Below, piece by piece: positions 16,778-24,813 of a DNA stretch of 37,739 nucleotides. The stretch's first letter is position 1, and each line of letters starts with the position of its first letter. The notes beneath the pieces are model-generated. The model was not told where the DNA came from. It made no database searches and worked only from the letters and a program-made list of their open reading frames with translations. A program made the translations under genes and the position numbers. Origin of the DNA: a virus; IMG/VR virus record IMGVR_UViG_3300031999_000094, positions 1 through 37,739 of that record. The stretch is one strand, 5' to 3'.

Positions 16778-17135
16778 TAAAATTGGAGAAAAAAGAGTAC
16801 ATTTCATAAAACATTCCTCTAAGCGCTCCAGTAATAGCGTCTTTAATAAATCTAATTATTACTGATTCCCCTTTTCTAATTATTCCGGATTCTCTATTTT
16901 CAGATAGTGGTGGACTTTCAAATTTTTGTCGTTGGCTTGTTTGGTAATTTGTAACAGGTATTCTATACGATGGTTGATGATTTGTAGTTTTTAAAGCGCG
17001 GTCAATTTCTCTTTTACAAGAATACTTCTCTCTACAATCATCACATTCTGTATCATTTAAATCATAATTTTTAGAACTTCCCCAGCATAGAGGTCTATCT
17101 GGGGAATCCTCTTTTAAGTTATCTTCGTAACCCAT
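16770..17135 (-). CDS. Small Cys-knuckle protein, first gene of the leftward block
   Basis: An excellent AAAGGAGGT site lies just before the ATG at 17135. Residues 17-41 contain C17, C32-x2-C35 and C41 (LCWGSS...CDDCREKYSC), a short metal-knuckle arrangement common in phage small proteins. The middle is polar and Pro/Ser-rich; the C-terminal 25 residues form an amphipathic, hydrophobic helix (IRFIKDAITGALRGMFYEMY). Being the promoter-proximal gene, it is probably made early and in quantity. Function unknown; a membrane-touching or protein-binding helix is inference. Confidence 0.6.
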   Translation of the reverse strand: MGYEDNLKEDSPDRPLCWGSSKNYDLNDTECDDCREKYSCKREIDRALKTTNHQPSYRIPVTNYQTSQRQKFESPPLSENRESGIIRKGESVIIRFIKDAITGALRGMFYEMYSFFSNFRL

Positions 17136-17175
17136 GAGTTACCTCCTTTTGTTAGTGGCTAGTTTTTAGGGGTTT

Positions 17176-17192
17176 GTATAAGGTCCTTATAC
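17176..17192. promoter_or_regulatory. Palindromic operator candidate over the leftward -10
   Basis: GTATAAGG-T-CCTTATAC is a perfect 8-bp inverted repeat with one central base, covering the -10 of the leftward promoter. A related half-site, ACCTTATATAC, lies at 17222-17232 in the spacer of the rightward promoter. A repressor dimer bound here could control both directions; no candidate regulator gene is in the window. Confidence 0.45.
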
Positions 17193-17205
17193 CTATAATT
17201 GTCAA
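17176..17205 (-). promoter_or_regulatory. Leftward promoter of the replication block
   Basis: Read on the - strand, TTGACA (17205-17200) is followed after 18 bases by TTATAC (17181-17176). This places the start about 30 bases before the ribosome site of the first leftward gene. The -35 is a perfect sigma70-type consensus. It suggests that the replication block is read by host RNA polymerase. Confidence 0.65.
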
Positions 17206-17218
17206 TTTTTTGCCCATC

Positions 17219-17248
17219 TTGACCTTATATACGTTGGGGTCGTAGTAT
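17219..17248 (+). promoter_or_regulatory. Rightward promoter of the virion block
   Basis: TTGACC (17219-17224), an 18-base spacer and TAGTAT (17243-17248) make a plausible sigma70-type promoter. The predicted start lies just before the AGGAGAGG ribosome site (17263-17270) of the first virion-block gene. It is back to back with the leftward promoter. Confidence 0.5.
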
Positions 17249-17278
17249 CATACTAATATCACAGGAGAGGTATAGTCT

Positions 17279-18538
17279 ATGCATACTGGCACTATTATAG
17301 ATTTTTATGATGATCCTAATGGAAGTATTTTAAAGCAAAAATTACCTTTTGAATCTGTACCTCTCTTTATTAAAGAGGCACAATTTCTTAATGAAGATAA
17401 GCGAGATCAGTTACCTAATGATGTATTTGCATTAGTTGCAGTAGACCAAGGAAAAGAAATTCGTAAATTTGCCTGTACGGATAAAGGCAATACTGCTATT
17501 AATGTTATTTATTTTTTAGAAACTAATCATAAGCTACCTGAGGAAGCACAAAAAACTGCAGCAGCAAATCTAATTTGTGCATGTCATTGGTATGATATAG
17601 CCCCCCCTTCTCAATTAAAAAAACTAGCATCATTAGAAAGTTTAGCTGTATCAGCTATAAAAAACCCTACGAAAATTTTAAATGCGGGAATGCATGGAAC
17701 GTATATGAAAGATCAAATAGAAAAGGGTGTAAATAGACATCGTGCTATGATTCCAAAACTCAGTGATCTTTCTGCTACTGAAATTATGCCGAATCAGAGT
17801 AATAAACTTGAAAGTGGAGAAAAAATAGCTGAAGTTTTTCAATCTTATGTGGATATTACTGGAAAAACGGCACCTTTACGAGTTGAAAAGTTAGCGTCTA
17901 AAAGGTTTTGTTTAGGGCAGCAGTTTCCAGTGGATTCTTATGATGAAGTAAAATTAGCTTCTCAATGGTTTTTTGAAAATGGGGACACACTTCATCCTGA
18001 AGATAGAAAAACTTATTGTACTAATTTAGTTTCTAGAGCTGAGGAATTAATAGTTGACTTAAACCCTAAAATACATAAATATGCGAGTAATACATATGCT
18101 TCTAATGATGAATTGGAAGCTGCAGTATGTACAAGAATGCAATTCTGGACAGAAGATTCCCCAGAACGAGATTTACTTAAAAGTTTAATGGAGAAAAGGG
18201 CTGAAATCTCTCCGGAAATATTTTGCGAGGCTTTACAACAAATAGACGAAGTGACAGGTCTGCACTATCATTGGGATAGTGCAGTTTGTGATCCATGGTA
18301 TTCAACTTATGGGGTTATTAAGGAAGCTGGAACAGACTGGACATTTGAATATTGTGGAGACCGAGTTGATGAAGACATGCTTAAATGTCTTTCACATAAG
18401 GGCTATAACAAATTAAAAAGCAAATTTGGTTGTGAATTAACAGATGAATTTATGAAGAAACCTAGAGAAACTTTTGAATCTCTTCCATTAGACTCAAAAC
18501 GCATTATTATGCATATGGCTAATGATCCTCAACCTTAA
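17279..18538 (+). CDS. Unrecognised 419-residue protein, first gene of the virion block
   Basis: ATG at 17279 follows AGGAGAGG at good spacing. The protein is soluble-looking, mixed alpha/beta and rich in Cys for a phage protein (for example ICACHWYD, RFCLGQQFP, YCTNLV), with no signal peptide or membrane segment. The region after about residue 220 is helical and acidic (ELEAAVCTRMQFWTEDSPER). No protease or capsid signature could be identified. As the first gene of the rightward operon ahead of a decoration-like protein and the portal, it is probably a head-related or assembly protein; this is inferred from position. Confidence 0.6.
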   Translation: MHTGTIIDFYDDPNGSILKQKLPFESVPLFIKEAQFLNEDKRDQLPNDVFALVAVDQGKEIRKFACTDKGNTAINVIYFLETNHKLPEEAQKTAAANLICACHWYDIAPPSQLKKLASLESLAVSAIKNPTKILNAGMHGTYMKDQIEKGVNRHRAMIPKLSDLSATEIMPNQSNKLESGEKIAEVFQSYVDITGKTAPLRVEKLASKRFCLGQQFPVDSYDEVKLASQWFFENGDTLHPEDRKTYCTNLVSRAEELIVDLNPKIHKYASNTYASNDELEAAVCTRMQFWTEDSPERDLLKSLMEKRAEISPEIFCEALQQIDEVTGLHYHWDSAVCDPWYSTYGVIKEAGTDWTFEYCGDRVDEDMLKCLSHKGYNKLKSKFGCELTDEFMKKPRETFESLPLDSKRIIMHMANDPQP

Positions 18539-18556
18539 TTAGGAGAACGTAGTAAA

Positions 18557-19516
18557 ATGGCAAAACAGAGTAAATCTTTTGGTTCAGAAAGGGCATTTCG
18601 CGCTCATTTTTCTTATGCACATGGTACAAATAAAGAAGTAGCCGATCTCAGGAGGGATGTTGAGGAGGGGTTTCAAAATAATGAAGCTAGAGCAAGCTTT
18701 CCTCATTTAGATTGGTTAGATGTAAGTAGTGGAGTAGTAAAAGCTGTAGGTGGGGATATTACATTAATGGGTAGAAATTTGTTACAGAGCCAAACGTTTG
18801 ATACTAAGACTTTTGGAACAGGTGCAGCCGCGGTAGCAGTTACATGTCAAAAACCTGGGGATAGTGGTTTAAGCTGTAAAATTGTTCAAGGTGCTACTCT
18901 AGCTGCAGTTCTTTCTCGTAGTGGTGTAGGGTCCAGTCTTTCAATTTCAGGTTCCACTGTGACTCTTACAACTACAAGTACTCTTTATAGTACTAACGAT
19001 ATTGGCACCAGTATTGTTATTGCTGGAGCTACAACTCCAGCAAATAATGGCACTTTTCCAATTGTAGCTGGTGGTAGCGCAACTACTGTAAAATTTACGA
19101 ATGCTGCGGGTGTTACAGAAGCTTTTACAGGAACATGGGAAATTGGCGGGTCTAATCTATTAACAGTTACTTTAGCAACTGCTGGAAACACTGCTACTGA
19201 AGTTACTGCACAAATTAATGGTGCGCTTTCCTGTATTGGTGTTATTTTTGCGGTAGCAGGTGGAGCTGGTTCAGGTACTGTTTTAGTAGCTTCACAAGCA
19301 AATCTTGTTGGGGGAGCTGGACTATACGCAGGTAATAAAGTATGGGTTTCTGGAATAGAAGCACTTCCTAAACAAGCTGCAAGTCAATGGACAAATACCT
19401 CTATTATTGTAACAGTACCTGCACTTACTAGTAGAGCAACTTTAGACACAGTTAATATTACGGTATCTTCAAATGGTATTTATTCAGAATCTCTTAGCGC
19501 TGTATTGCTCACGTAA
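18557..19516 (+). CDS. Beta-rich virion surface protein, decoration-like, with an inserted domain
   Basis: The 319-residue product starts after TTAGGAGAAC. Residues 1-60 are charged and helical. From about residue 72 a Gly/Ala/Thr-rich beta pattern begins (GRNLLQSQTFDTKTFGTGAA...KPGDSGLSCKIVQGA), typical of phage decoration and minor structural proteins, and resumes at about 200 (LLTVTLATAGNTATEVTAQI...AVAGGAGSGT). Between them, residues about 118-198 look like an inserted Ig-like domain (STNDIGTSIVIAGATTPANN...GTFPIV...GVTEAFTGTWEIGG). The last 50 residues resemble an IPT/TIG strand set. These are pattern-based calls. A role in decorating the capsid or as a minor capsid component is likely. 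Confidence 0.6.
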   Translation: MAKQSKSFGSERAFRAHFSYAHGTNKEVADLRRDVEEGFQNNEARASFPHLDWLDVSSGVVKAVGGDITLMGRNLLQSQTFDTKTFGTGAAAVAVTCQKPGDSGLSCKIVQGATLAAVLSRSGVGSSLSISGSTVTLTTTSTLYSTNDIGTSIVIAGATTPANNGTFPIVAGGSATTVKFTNAAGVTEAFTGTWEIGGSNLLTVTLATAGNTATEVTAQINGALSCIGVIFAVAGGAGSGTVLVASQANLVGGAGLYAGNKVWVSGIEALPKQAASQWTNTSIIVTVPALTSRATLDTVNITVSSNGIYSESLSAVLLT

Positions 19517-19521
19517 TACGT

Positions 19522-20373
19522 GTGTTTAATCATGAAGAAACATTATTGTCCATTCTGGAAAAGATTGGACAAACTGTAGATTCTTCTATTGCACCTTCTG
19601 CAATAGAAGATGCTACTTCTAATGCTGACCATAAAGAAACTAAAGCCCCTCCGGATCCTAAATTACCTGGTGGGTCTTTAAGTGTTCTGGCTCCTATAAC
19701 CAAGAAAAACTTATATGTCCATCATGATACTCATCCTATTGTATTTGATATTGCTTTACTGGCTAAATACGATTTAGATTGGATACTTTGGGAACCTCAA
19801 ACTCTTTGGCACGAAATAAAGGGTGATTTTAGAGTTCCGTCTATCAGTGATCATACATGTGCTAAGATTCAGGCACTTAGAACCTTGCATATCAATGAAT
19901 GGTTTTGGACAAAATGGGAGGTTTTTTGTTGGATTACTCAGGCATTAAATAACAATATTCCAGATTTTGTAGCGCTGCAAAAACCTTCAATAGCTCAGTT
20001 ATTTAATGCAGTTGAGATATCCGATATGGTGCGTTCAGGAGAGGAGTTCTCTCCTGAAGTACAGCACTGGGTAGCTGCTTGTATGGTAGATGAGGGAGTA
20101 TTTTATGCTCCTAAACCTATATCATTTTGTCAAGAACCTCTTATCCAAGTTCTTAAAGATTCTAAAATAGAAAACGGGGAGGCTATTATAGCAGCCGTAC
20201 AGAATAGATATCGTGAAATCATTAAGATACCTAAAGAAGACTGGGCAAAATATCCGACGTCTATTTTTACAGAGACGACTGCAGATATTCAAACTGCAAA
20301 ATTGAAAGTAGCTAATGATTATCTGATTCTAAGACAAGAACAACTAAAAGATCAATTAAGGTTACTTGTATGA
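19522..20373 (+). CDS. Unrecognised 283-residue protein of the virion block
   Basis: The frame opens with a GTG at 19522 five bases after the previous stop; there is no clear ribosome site, so the exact start is unsure. The N-terminal 50 residues are polar and Pro-rich. The rest is helical with many Trp residues (LDWILWEPQTLWHEIKG, NEWFWTKWEVFCWITQAL). The C-terminus is a Lys/Gln-rich helix. The stop overlaps the next start (ATGA). It lies two genes before the portal; head-completion or assembly functions are possible but not shown. Confidence 0.55.
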   Translation: MFNHEETLLSILEKIGQTVDSSIAPSAIEDATSNADHKETKAPPDPKLPGGSLSVLAPITKKNLYVHHDTHPIVFDIALLAKYDLDWILWEPQTLWHEIKGDFRVPSISDHTCAKIQALRTLHINEWFWTKWEVFCWITQALNNNIPDFVALQKPSIAQLFNAVEISDMVRSGEEFSPEVQHWVAACMVDEGVFYAPKPISFCQEPLIQVLKDSKIENGEAIIAAVQNRYREIIKIPKEDWAKYPTSIFTETTADIQTAKLKVANDYLILRQEQLKDQLRLLV

Positions 20374-21260
20374 CACATATTTCTTCACGACAAATGCTAG
20401 CTTTTGCTGATGAGCTTAGTAAAACTGCAGCAGTTCCAAAATTTTTAGGCACAATGGGTAAGTACATTTCAAATATTCCAAAAAGCTATGGTGGGCAACT
20501 CATGCTAGGTGCGGGTTTAGGTGGTACTGCTAATGTGGCTAGGCATGCTATAACAGACCCTCAAGATATTCAAAGTGATACTGGCAGTAATTTTTTTCAC
20601 GGGGCCCTTGCAGGAAGTTCTTTAGCAGGGGGTAGAATTTTAGCAACAAAAGCTGGCCGAGAAGCTGTGAAAAGAACTGGTAGTAAATTTCTACAGCGAG
20701 AAAGATACGGATTAACTGGTCAAGGTTTAGGAGATGATCCATTAACTAAAGCTAGGGAACTAGGTATTTTATCAAATCAGCCAACAGCGCAAACAATGTT
20801 TAAGATGGATCCCCATCAGCTTACTTCTGAGCAAGCTGATCAACTGGCTTCTAAAGTAAAAAAATGGGTGGTTACTAATCCAATACAAGAAGACGCTTTT
20901 AATAAGGGGTATCTAAATGCTCCAGGAGCACTATATGGGTTAATGTCCCATCCAATAGATACTATCCGGTCTGGTTGGAGGAGAGGCGGAGCTTTAGGAA
21001 AATTACTTACGGTAGGGGGGGTTGCTGGGGGTATTAAAGGGGTAGTAGAGACTCCAGAAGAAGAGGGACCTGGACGGTTAGAGAAAGGGTTAGGAGGAGC
21101 TGCTTCTGCTCTTGGTTGGGCTGCAGCTCCTCCTATGTGGGTTGGGGGGGCATTAATGGGAAGTGGGATAGGTAGATTAGGTAGTTCAGTAGGTAAAACA
21201 ATAGATACTGCAAGTAATAAATTAAGGGCTCGTGGACGTGTAATACCAGCAGAGGAATAG
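20370..21260 (+). CDS. Gly/Ala-rich membrane-type virion protein with N-terminal AFxDEL motif
   Basis: ATG overlaps the previous stop (ATGA). The 296-residue protein opens with SRQMLAFADELSKTA, then has Gly/Ala-rich hydrophobic stretches at about 40-58 (GGQLMLGAGLGGTANVA), 212-226 (LGKLLTVGGVAGGIKG) and 243-270 (LGGAASALGWAAAPPMWVGG), which could insert in a membrane. The short DEL motif recurs at the start of the 124-residue gene at 32556. Such proteins are often carried inside phage heads or ejected; that role is inference. It directly precedes the portal gene. Confidence 0.55.
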   Translation: MTHISSRQMLAFADELSKTAAVPKFLGTMGKYISNIPKSYGGQLMLGAGLGGTANVARHAITDPQDIQSDTGSNFFHGALAGSSLAGGRILATKAGREAVKRTGSKFLQRERYGLTGQGLGDDPLTKARELGILSNQPTAQTMFKMDPHQLTSEQADQLASKVKKWVVTNPIQEDAFNKGYLNAPGALYGLMSHPIDTIRSGWRRGGALGKLLTVGGVAGGIKGVVETPEEEGPGRLEKGLGGAASALGWAAAPPMWVGGALMGSGIGRLGSSVGKTIDTASNKLRARGRVIPAEE

Positions 21261-21261
21261 T

Positions 21262-24123
21262 ATGTCTGATATTGGAATGATTGGTGCGCAGAGTGCTCTT
21301 AGGTTTTCTCCCTTACGTGGAAGAATTAGTGGTTCAAATGAATTTGGTCTTCAGTATCCAAGTCCATTTTTTGATATAGCTCACACGTACTTGCCTGCCA
21401 CTGTAAAGATGATGTTCCGATGGTGCAGGTATTATTTTTTAGTTAACCCTTTAATTAATGCTGTAGTATTCAAAATGTCTGAATATCCAATTACGGATGT
21501 TTTGTTCGACACAGAAAGACCAGAATTAAAAGATTTATGGGGTAATTTCCTTTTAGATCATTTACGTTATAGAGCTTTTCAAGTTGAAGTTGGATTAGAT
21601 TACCATGTTTATGGTAATGCACTTATAAGTATTTTTTATCCGTTTATTAAACTTCTAGAATGCCCTCAGTGTAAGAAAAAACAATTTGCTAAGGATGCAG
21701 ATTATAGGTTTCAAAATTTTCAATTCATTATAGCTTGTCGTTACTGTAGTCATCATGGGCCAGCTAAAGTTCATGATCATTATATTAAAGCTCCCAATGG
21801 TATTCGGCTTCTACGTTGGAATCCAGAAGATGTCGATATTCGGTATAATGAAATTACTGGAGATTATGAATATTATTACGAAATTCCTACCACACTTAAA
21901 AATGATGTGATTATAGGTAAAAAATCTACAGTTGAAACTATTCCCCAATTGTTTATAGAATCTATGCGTCAACGAAAGGCAGTAGTCTTTTCAAAAAATA
22001 ATATTTATCATTTTAAACGACCCACTCTTGCTGGAAAAGATAGGGGTTGGGGAACACCCATGATCCTTCCAGTTCTAAAAAATACTTTCTATCTTCAGAT
22101 TATGCGAAAGGCTCAAGAGTCTATATGTTTGGAACATATTGTTCCATTAAGGATTTTATTTCCACAATCGGGTTCAGCAAGTTCAGATCCATATAGTTCT
22201 GTAAATCTTTTAAGTTGGAGAGATCAAGTAGCTTCTGAAATAAAGCGTTGGAGAGCGGATTGTATTACTCCAGAATCCTATGTTGAAACAATAGATGGTA
22301 TTCGTCAGGCTAAATATATTACAGAGGGGGATTTACTTAAAAATAAACTAGGTGAATTTTGTAAAGTAATTAAAAAATGGGAGCGCCCTCTTCGTGAAAA
22401 TGAGCGGGTTTATAAATTAAAGATAGATGGCTTAGCCGCGGTACAGACTATTTATTCTGAAAATCATCCTATATGGTCTATTGCAAAATCTAGTGAGGAC
22501 AAAGTCATAAATAAGCCTGAGTTTATAGAAGTTAAGGATTTAAAATGTGGGGATTATGTAGGCTACCCAGTATATGAAAGGTTACTTAACCAAGTTCCAA
22601 TTATCAACACGAGTAATTTAGGAGCGTATACCGATTTAGCGTTTAGTATAGGTACATTCGAAAAAGTAATACCCAGAAACATTAAACTTGCAGATGAAGA
22701 ATTTTTATTTAAATTTTTAAGGGCACTCGTTGATGTAATTGGTGAAATAAAAGTCTCCGAAGTAAACTTTTATACGCGTAATATAAATTTAGCTGAGGAT
22801 ATCCGTCAAATTCTTTTATCTCTCGGTATCGTTCCAGAGTTAAATTTTTACGAATTTGAAACCTTGGATGCGTTACGTTATTATACTATTAAAATTTCAG
22901 GCTCTTACACACAATTCTTAAAATTCAAATGGGGTAAATGTAGTTCTCCGGAAATTCTAAACTCCGCATTAGGTGAATTTAAAGATGGTTATTTTTGGTA
23001 TCGTATTTCTGGAAAATACGATGCTACTACTGAAACTGTTATTGGCTTTGAGATGGACGGGGATAGTACGTTTTGTACATGGGGGGTAGCTACTCATAAT
23101 AGTAATTATATTCCTATCCTACCTTTACCTATAGGGAATCAGACTATAGGTGGAGATGGTCGAGCTCTTATGCTGAATCAGGAAATTAGATTAGAATCAG
23201 AGCAGATTATAGCAGGTATGGGAGTACCTGTTGAATTGATTTTTGGAGGGCTTAGTTTTTCTGCGAGTAATGTATCTCTTAGAATGTTAGAAAATACTTT
23301 CCTAGGGTATCTTCAGGATCATAAATCTTTACTTAAATGGATAATTAAAAATACCGCGGCATATCTAGGTTGGTCACAAGTTAGAACTAGATTTAAGCCC
23401 TTTAAAATGGCTGATGATCTACAAAGAAAGGCGTATCTATTTCAACTTAATCAAGCTAAAAAGTTATCGGATGAATCTTTACTTGCAGATGCTGAATTTG
23501 ATTCTGAGAAAGAAGACCAAATTATGGAGAGGGAGGCTACTCGTAGAGCGGGTGCGATTAAAAAACAACAATTATTAGAGGCAGAAATTCAAGGAGAATC
23601 TCAATGGGTGACTATGAAATGGCAGCAGAAGGCTCAGTCTCAACAGATGAAAGAACAGATGGCAATTCAGGGGGAGATGGCCAAAGATCAAATGGCCTTT
23701 CAGGGACAAATGCAACAAAGTATGGGGCAAGGAGGGGAAGTTCCTCCATCGCAACTAGAATTGCAAGTTCAGGGGAGACATCCAGAACTTTTACAGATGC
23801 CGAATCCTGTACAGTCCCCGCTTACCTTGCGCTCCGTACAGCCTATCCCTTTAACGTCTACTGGGGAGGATTTCCTAGGTAAAACAAACGTAGACCTTCT
23901 TCTTATGGGTAGGCAACTAGCAGATAGGTTTAGTGGTTTAGACGCTATGACAAAGCCGCAAGCTTTAGCAGAATTAAAGCAACGAAATCCAGAACTTCAT
24001 GATGTTGTTTTGGGGCTAATGATGAGTGGGTCACAGGGACCCACTCAAGCCAGTACCGATTCGGCTAGACCTCTGCCGGAGCAGAAGCCAGCACGAAGGG
24101 GCCCGGAATCGTCACTTATTTGA
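21262..24123 (+). CDS. Portal protein interrupted by an intein
   Basis: The 953-codon frame holds a portal of about 673 residues plus a 280-residue intein (residues 334-613). The N-extein shows a portal-type start (NPLINAVVFKMSEYPITDV), a core with YHVYGNALISIFYPF, an embedded zinc-ribbon-like pair of CxxC (CPQC...CRYC), WNPEDVDIRYNEITGDYEYYY, and YHFKRPTLAGKDRGWGTPMI. The C-extein continues with LNQEIRLESEQIIAGMGVP and a Gln/Met-rich coiled coil (QQMKEQMAIQGEMAKDQMAF). Twelve portals form the ring through which DNA is packaged and ejected. The last 33 residues are noticeably richer in GC codons than the rest. AGAGGAA is the ribosome site. Confidence 0.8.
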   Translation: MSDIGMIGAQSALRFSPLRGRISGSNEFGLQYPSPFFDIAHTYLPATVKMMFRWCRYYFLVNPLINAVVFKMSEYPITDVLFDTERPELKDLWGNFLLDHLRYRAFQVEVGLDYHVYGNALISIFYPFIKLLECPQCKKKQFAKDADYRFQNFQFIIACRYCSHHGPAKVHDHYIKAPNGIRLLRWNPEDVDIRYNEITGDYEYYYEIPTTLKNDVIIGKKSTVETIPQLFIESMRQRKAVVFSKNNIYHFKRPTLAGKDRGWGTPMILPVLKNTFYLQIMRKAQESICLEHIVPLRILFPQSGSASSDPYSSVNLLSWRDQVASEIKRWRADCITPESYVETIDGIRQAKYITEGDLLKNKLGEFCKVIKKWERPLRENERVYKLKIDGLAAVQTIYSENHPIWSIAKSSEDKVINKPEFIEVKDLKCGDYVGYPVYERLLNQVPIINTSNLGAYTDLAFSIGTFEKVIPRNIKLADEEFLFKFLRALVDVIGEIKVSEVNFYTRNINLAEDIRQILLSLGIVPELNFYEFETLDALRYYTIKISGSYTQFLKFKWGKCSSPEILNSALGEFKDGYFWYRISGKYDATTETVIGFEMDGDSTFCTWGVATHNSNYIPILPLPIGNQTIGGDGRALMLNQEIRLESEQIIAGMGVPVELIFGGLSFSASNVSLRMLENTFLGYLQDHKSLLKWIIKNTAAYLGWSQVRTRFKPFKMADDLQRKAYLFQLNQAKKLSDESLLADAEFDSEKEDQIMEREATRRAGAIKKQQLLEAEIQGESQWVTMKWQQKAQSQQMKEQMAIQGEMAKDQMAFQGQMQQSMGQGGEVPPSQLELQVQGRHPELLQMPNPVQSPLTLRSVQPIPLTSTGEDFLGKTNVDLLLMGRQLADRFSGLDAMTKPQALAELKQRNPELHDVVLGLMMSGSQGPTQASTDSARPLPEQKPARRGPESSLI
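22261..23100 (+). other. Intein in the portal protein, with degenerate LAGLIDADG domain
   Basis: Residues 334-613 of the portal frame. The element starts with Cys334 (CITPESYVETIDG, block A), has a block B His in YSENHPIW, and ends in FEMDGDSTFCTWGVATHN (blocks F and G) followed by Ser614, so all residues of a class 1 intein (C1, block B H, HN, +1 S) are kept. In the middle, FLRALVDVIGEI (485-496) followed by NLAEDIRQILLSLGI resembles one LAGLIDADG repeat, but the catalytic second acidic residue is Ile493. The 280-residue length also suggests a shrinking endonuclease. Splicing is expected; homing is not. Confidence 0.88.
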
Positions 24124-24142
24124 TTACAAATAAAATCCTACT

Positions 24143-24577
24143 TCATCGATAATTTAATATGTCTTCACCTCTTTTTATATTTCCTTCTCCAAAGCCTTCA
24201 GCAATACAAAATGGGCATATTAGTGCTTCATTTTGTGAATTAATTATGGGTATAAATAATCCATATTTGTCAAAATAACCCAACCTTACTCTATATGCCC
24301 ATTTAGAATCATAAAAAGATCTCCCACAAAGATCACATCCTAAAGGGCTATTTTTTCCCCACTTTAAACCATGCATTTTATCGATAAAACAAGATGCGTG
24401 ATATGAAGTGGCTATAGATTGAGCTAATATTCCAGCATCTCCACAAGCCCAATCTGCTAAGAATTTAAAAAAACGTGGGTCTTTTCGCATAGGGGCTAAT
24501 TGTCCAGACTCGAGAAAGACTAATTCTCGGTCCTCTGTCTCGTTTAATGGTTCTAAACAAAACATACACGGACTCAT
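24143..24577 (-). CDS. Small multi-CxxC zinc-finger-like protein
   Basis: The 144-residue product starts at ATG 24577 after AAGGAGAGC. It has three CxxC pairs: CMFC at residues 4-7, CDLC in the middle and CPFC near the end, plus single Cys at WACGD and ASCFID, consistent with two zinc sites. It is encoded leftward, against the flanking virion genes, and its stop lies 20 bases past the portal stop with no terminator between. No family recognised; a DNA-, RNA- or protein-binding regulator is possible. Confidence 0.6.
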   Translation of the reverse strand: MSPCMFCLEPLNETEDRELVFLESGQLAPMRKDPRFFKFLADWACGDAGILAQSIATSYHASCFIDKMHGLKWGKNSPLGCDLCGRSFYDSKWAYRVRLGYFDKYGLFIPIINSQNEALICPFCIAEGFGEGNIKRGEDILNYR

Positions 24578-24603
24578 TACGCTCTCCTTATGTTTAATAG
24601 TCC

Positions 24604-24634
24604 ATTAGCAACCTCCGTTAAGAAGGTTGCTAAT
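24604..24634. other. Stem-loop between two leftward genes
   Basis: ATTAGCAACCT (24604-24614) and AGGTTGCTAAT (24624-24634) form a perfect 11-bp stem with a 9-base loop, between the stop of the 33-residue gene and the ribosome site of the 144-residue gene. No T tract follows on either strand, so an RNA-level control or processing site fits better than a terminator. Confidence 0.5.
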
Positions 24635-24660
24635 AGAGTAAAGAGAAATAAAGGGAGGAT

Positions 24661-24762
24661 TTATTTCTCTTCTTGCTTTGTTTCTTTTTCTTCTAATTCT
24701 TCGTCTTCAATTGAGGACAAACAGTCCTCAATTAGCTTCAAAAATTCTTCTAAAGAACTCAT
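24661..24762 (-). CDS. 33-residue very acidic peptide
   Basis: ATG at 24762 is preceded by AAGGAGAAAAG at ideal spacing and opens 33 codons ending in TAA at 24661. The product (MSSLEEFLKLIEDCLSSIED...) is almost entirely acidic with a Lys/Glu-rich end and likely helical. It is the first gene of the leftward islet between the portal and RNA polymerase genes. The strong ribosome site argues for translation; the longer opposite-strand frame here has no such support. Function unknown; an acidic, DNA-mimic-like peptide is only a speculation. Confidence 0.5.
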   Translation of the reverse strand: MSSLEEFLKLIEDCLSSIEDEELEEKETKQEEK

Positions 24763-24789
24763 TCTTTTCTCCTTAGTTAAAAAAATTTT

Positions 24790-24813
24790 AATTAAAGCTA
24801 CATAGCTTTAATT
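24790..24813. promoter_or_regulatory. 24-base palindrome upstream of both the islet and the RNA polymerase gene
   Basis: AATTAAAGCTA-CA-TAGCTTTAATT is an 11-bp perfect inverted repeat with a 2-base centre. On the leftward strand it is followed by an A4-T7 run, so it could act as a leftward terminator; as a DNA palindrome between divergent genes it could also be an operator. The rest of 24763-24900 holds the AGGAG ribosome site of the polymerase gene and a possible leftward promoter (TTAAAA, 18 bases, TATAAG on the - strand), but nothing stronger. Confidence 0.4.

Noticed and set aside
24024-24046. GC-rich 9-bp hairpin near the 3' end of the portal gene as a terminator
   Set aside because: It lies inside coding sequence about 75 bases before the stop and has no T tract; the local GC richness explains the pairing.
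24590-24805. Rightward 71-codon frame between portal and polymerase genes
   Set aside because: It is low-complexity Ser/Lys-rich, lacks a ribosome site and runs antisense to the 33-residue frame, which has an excellent one.
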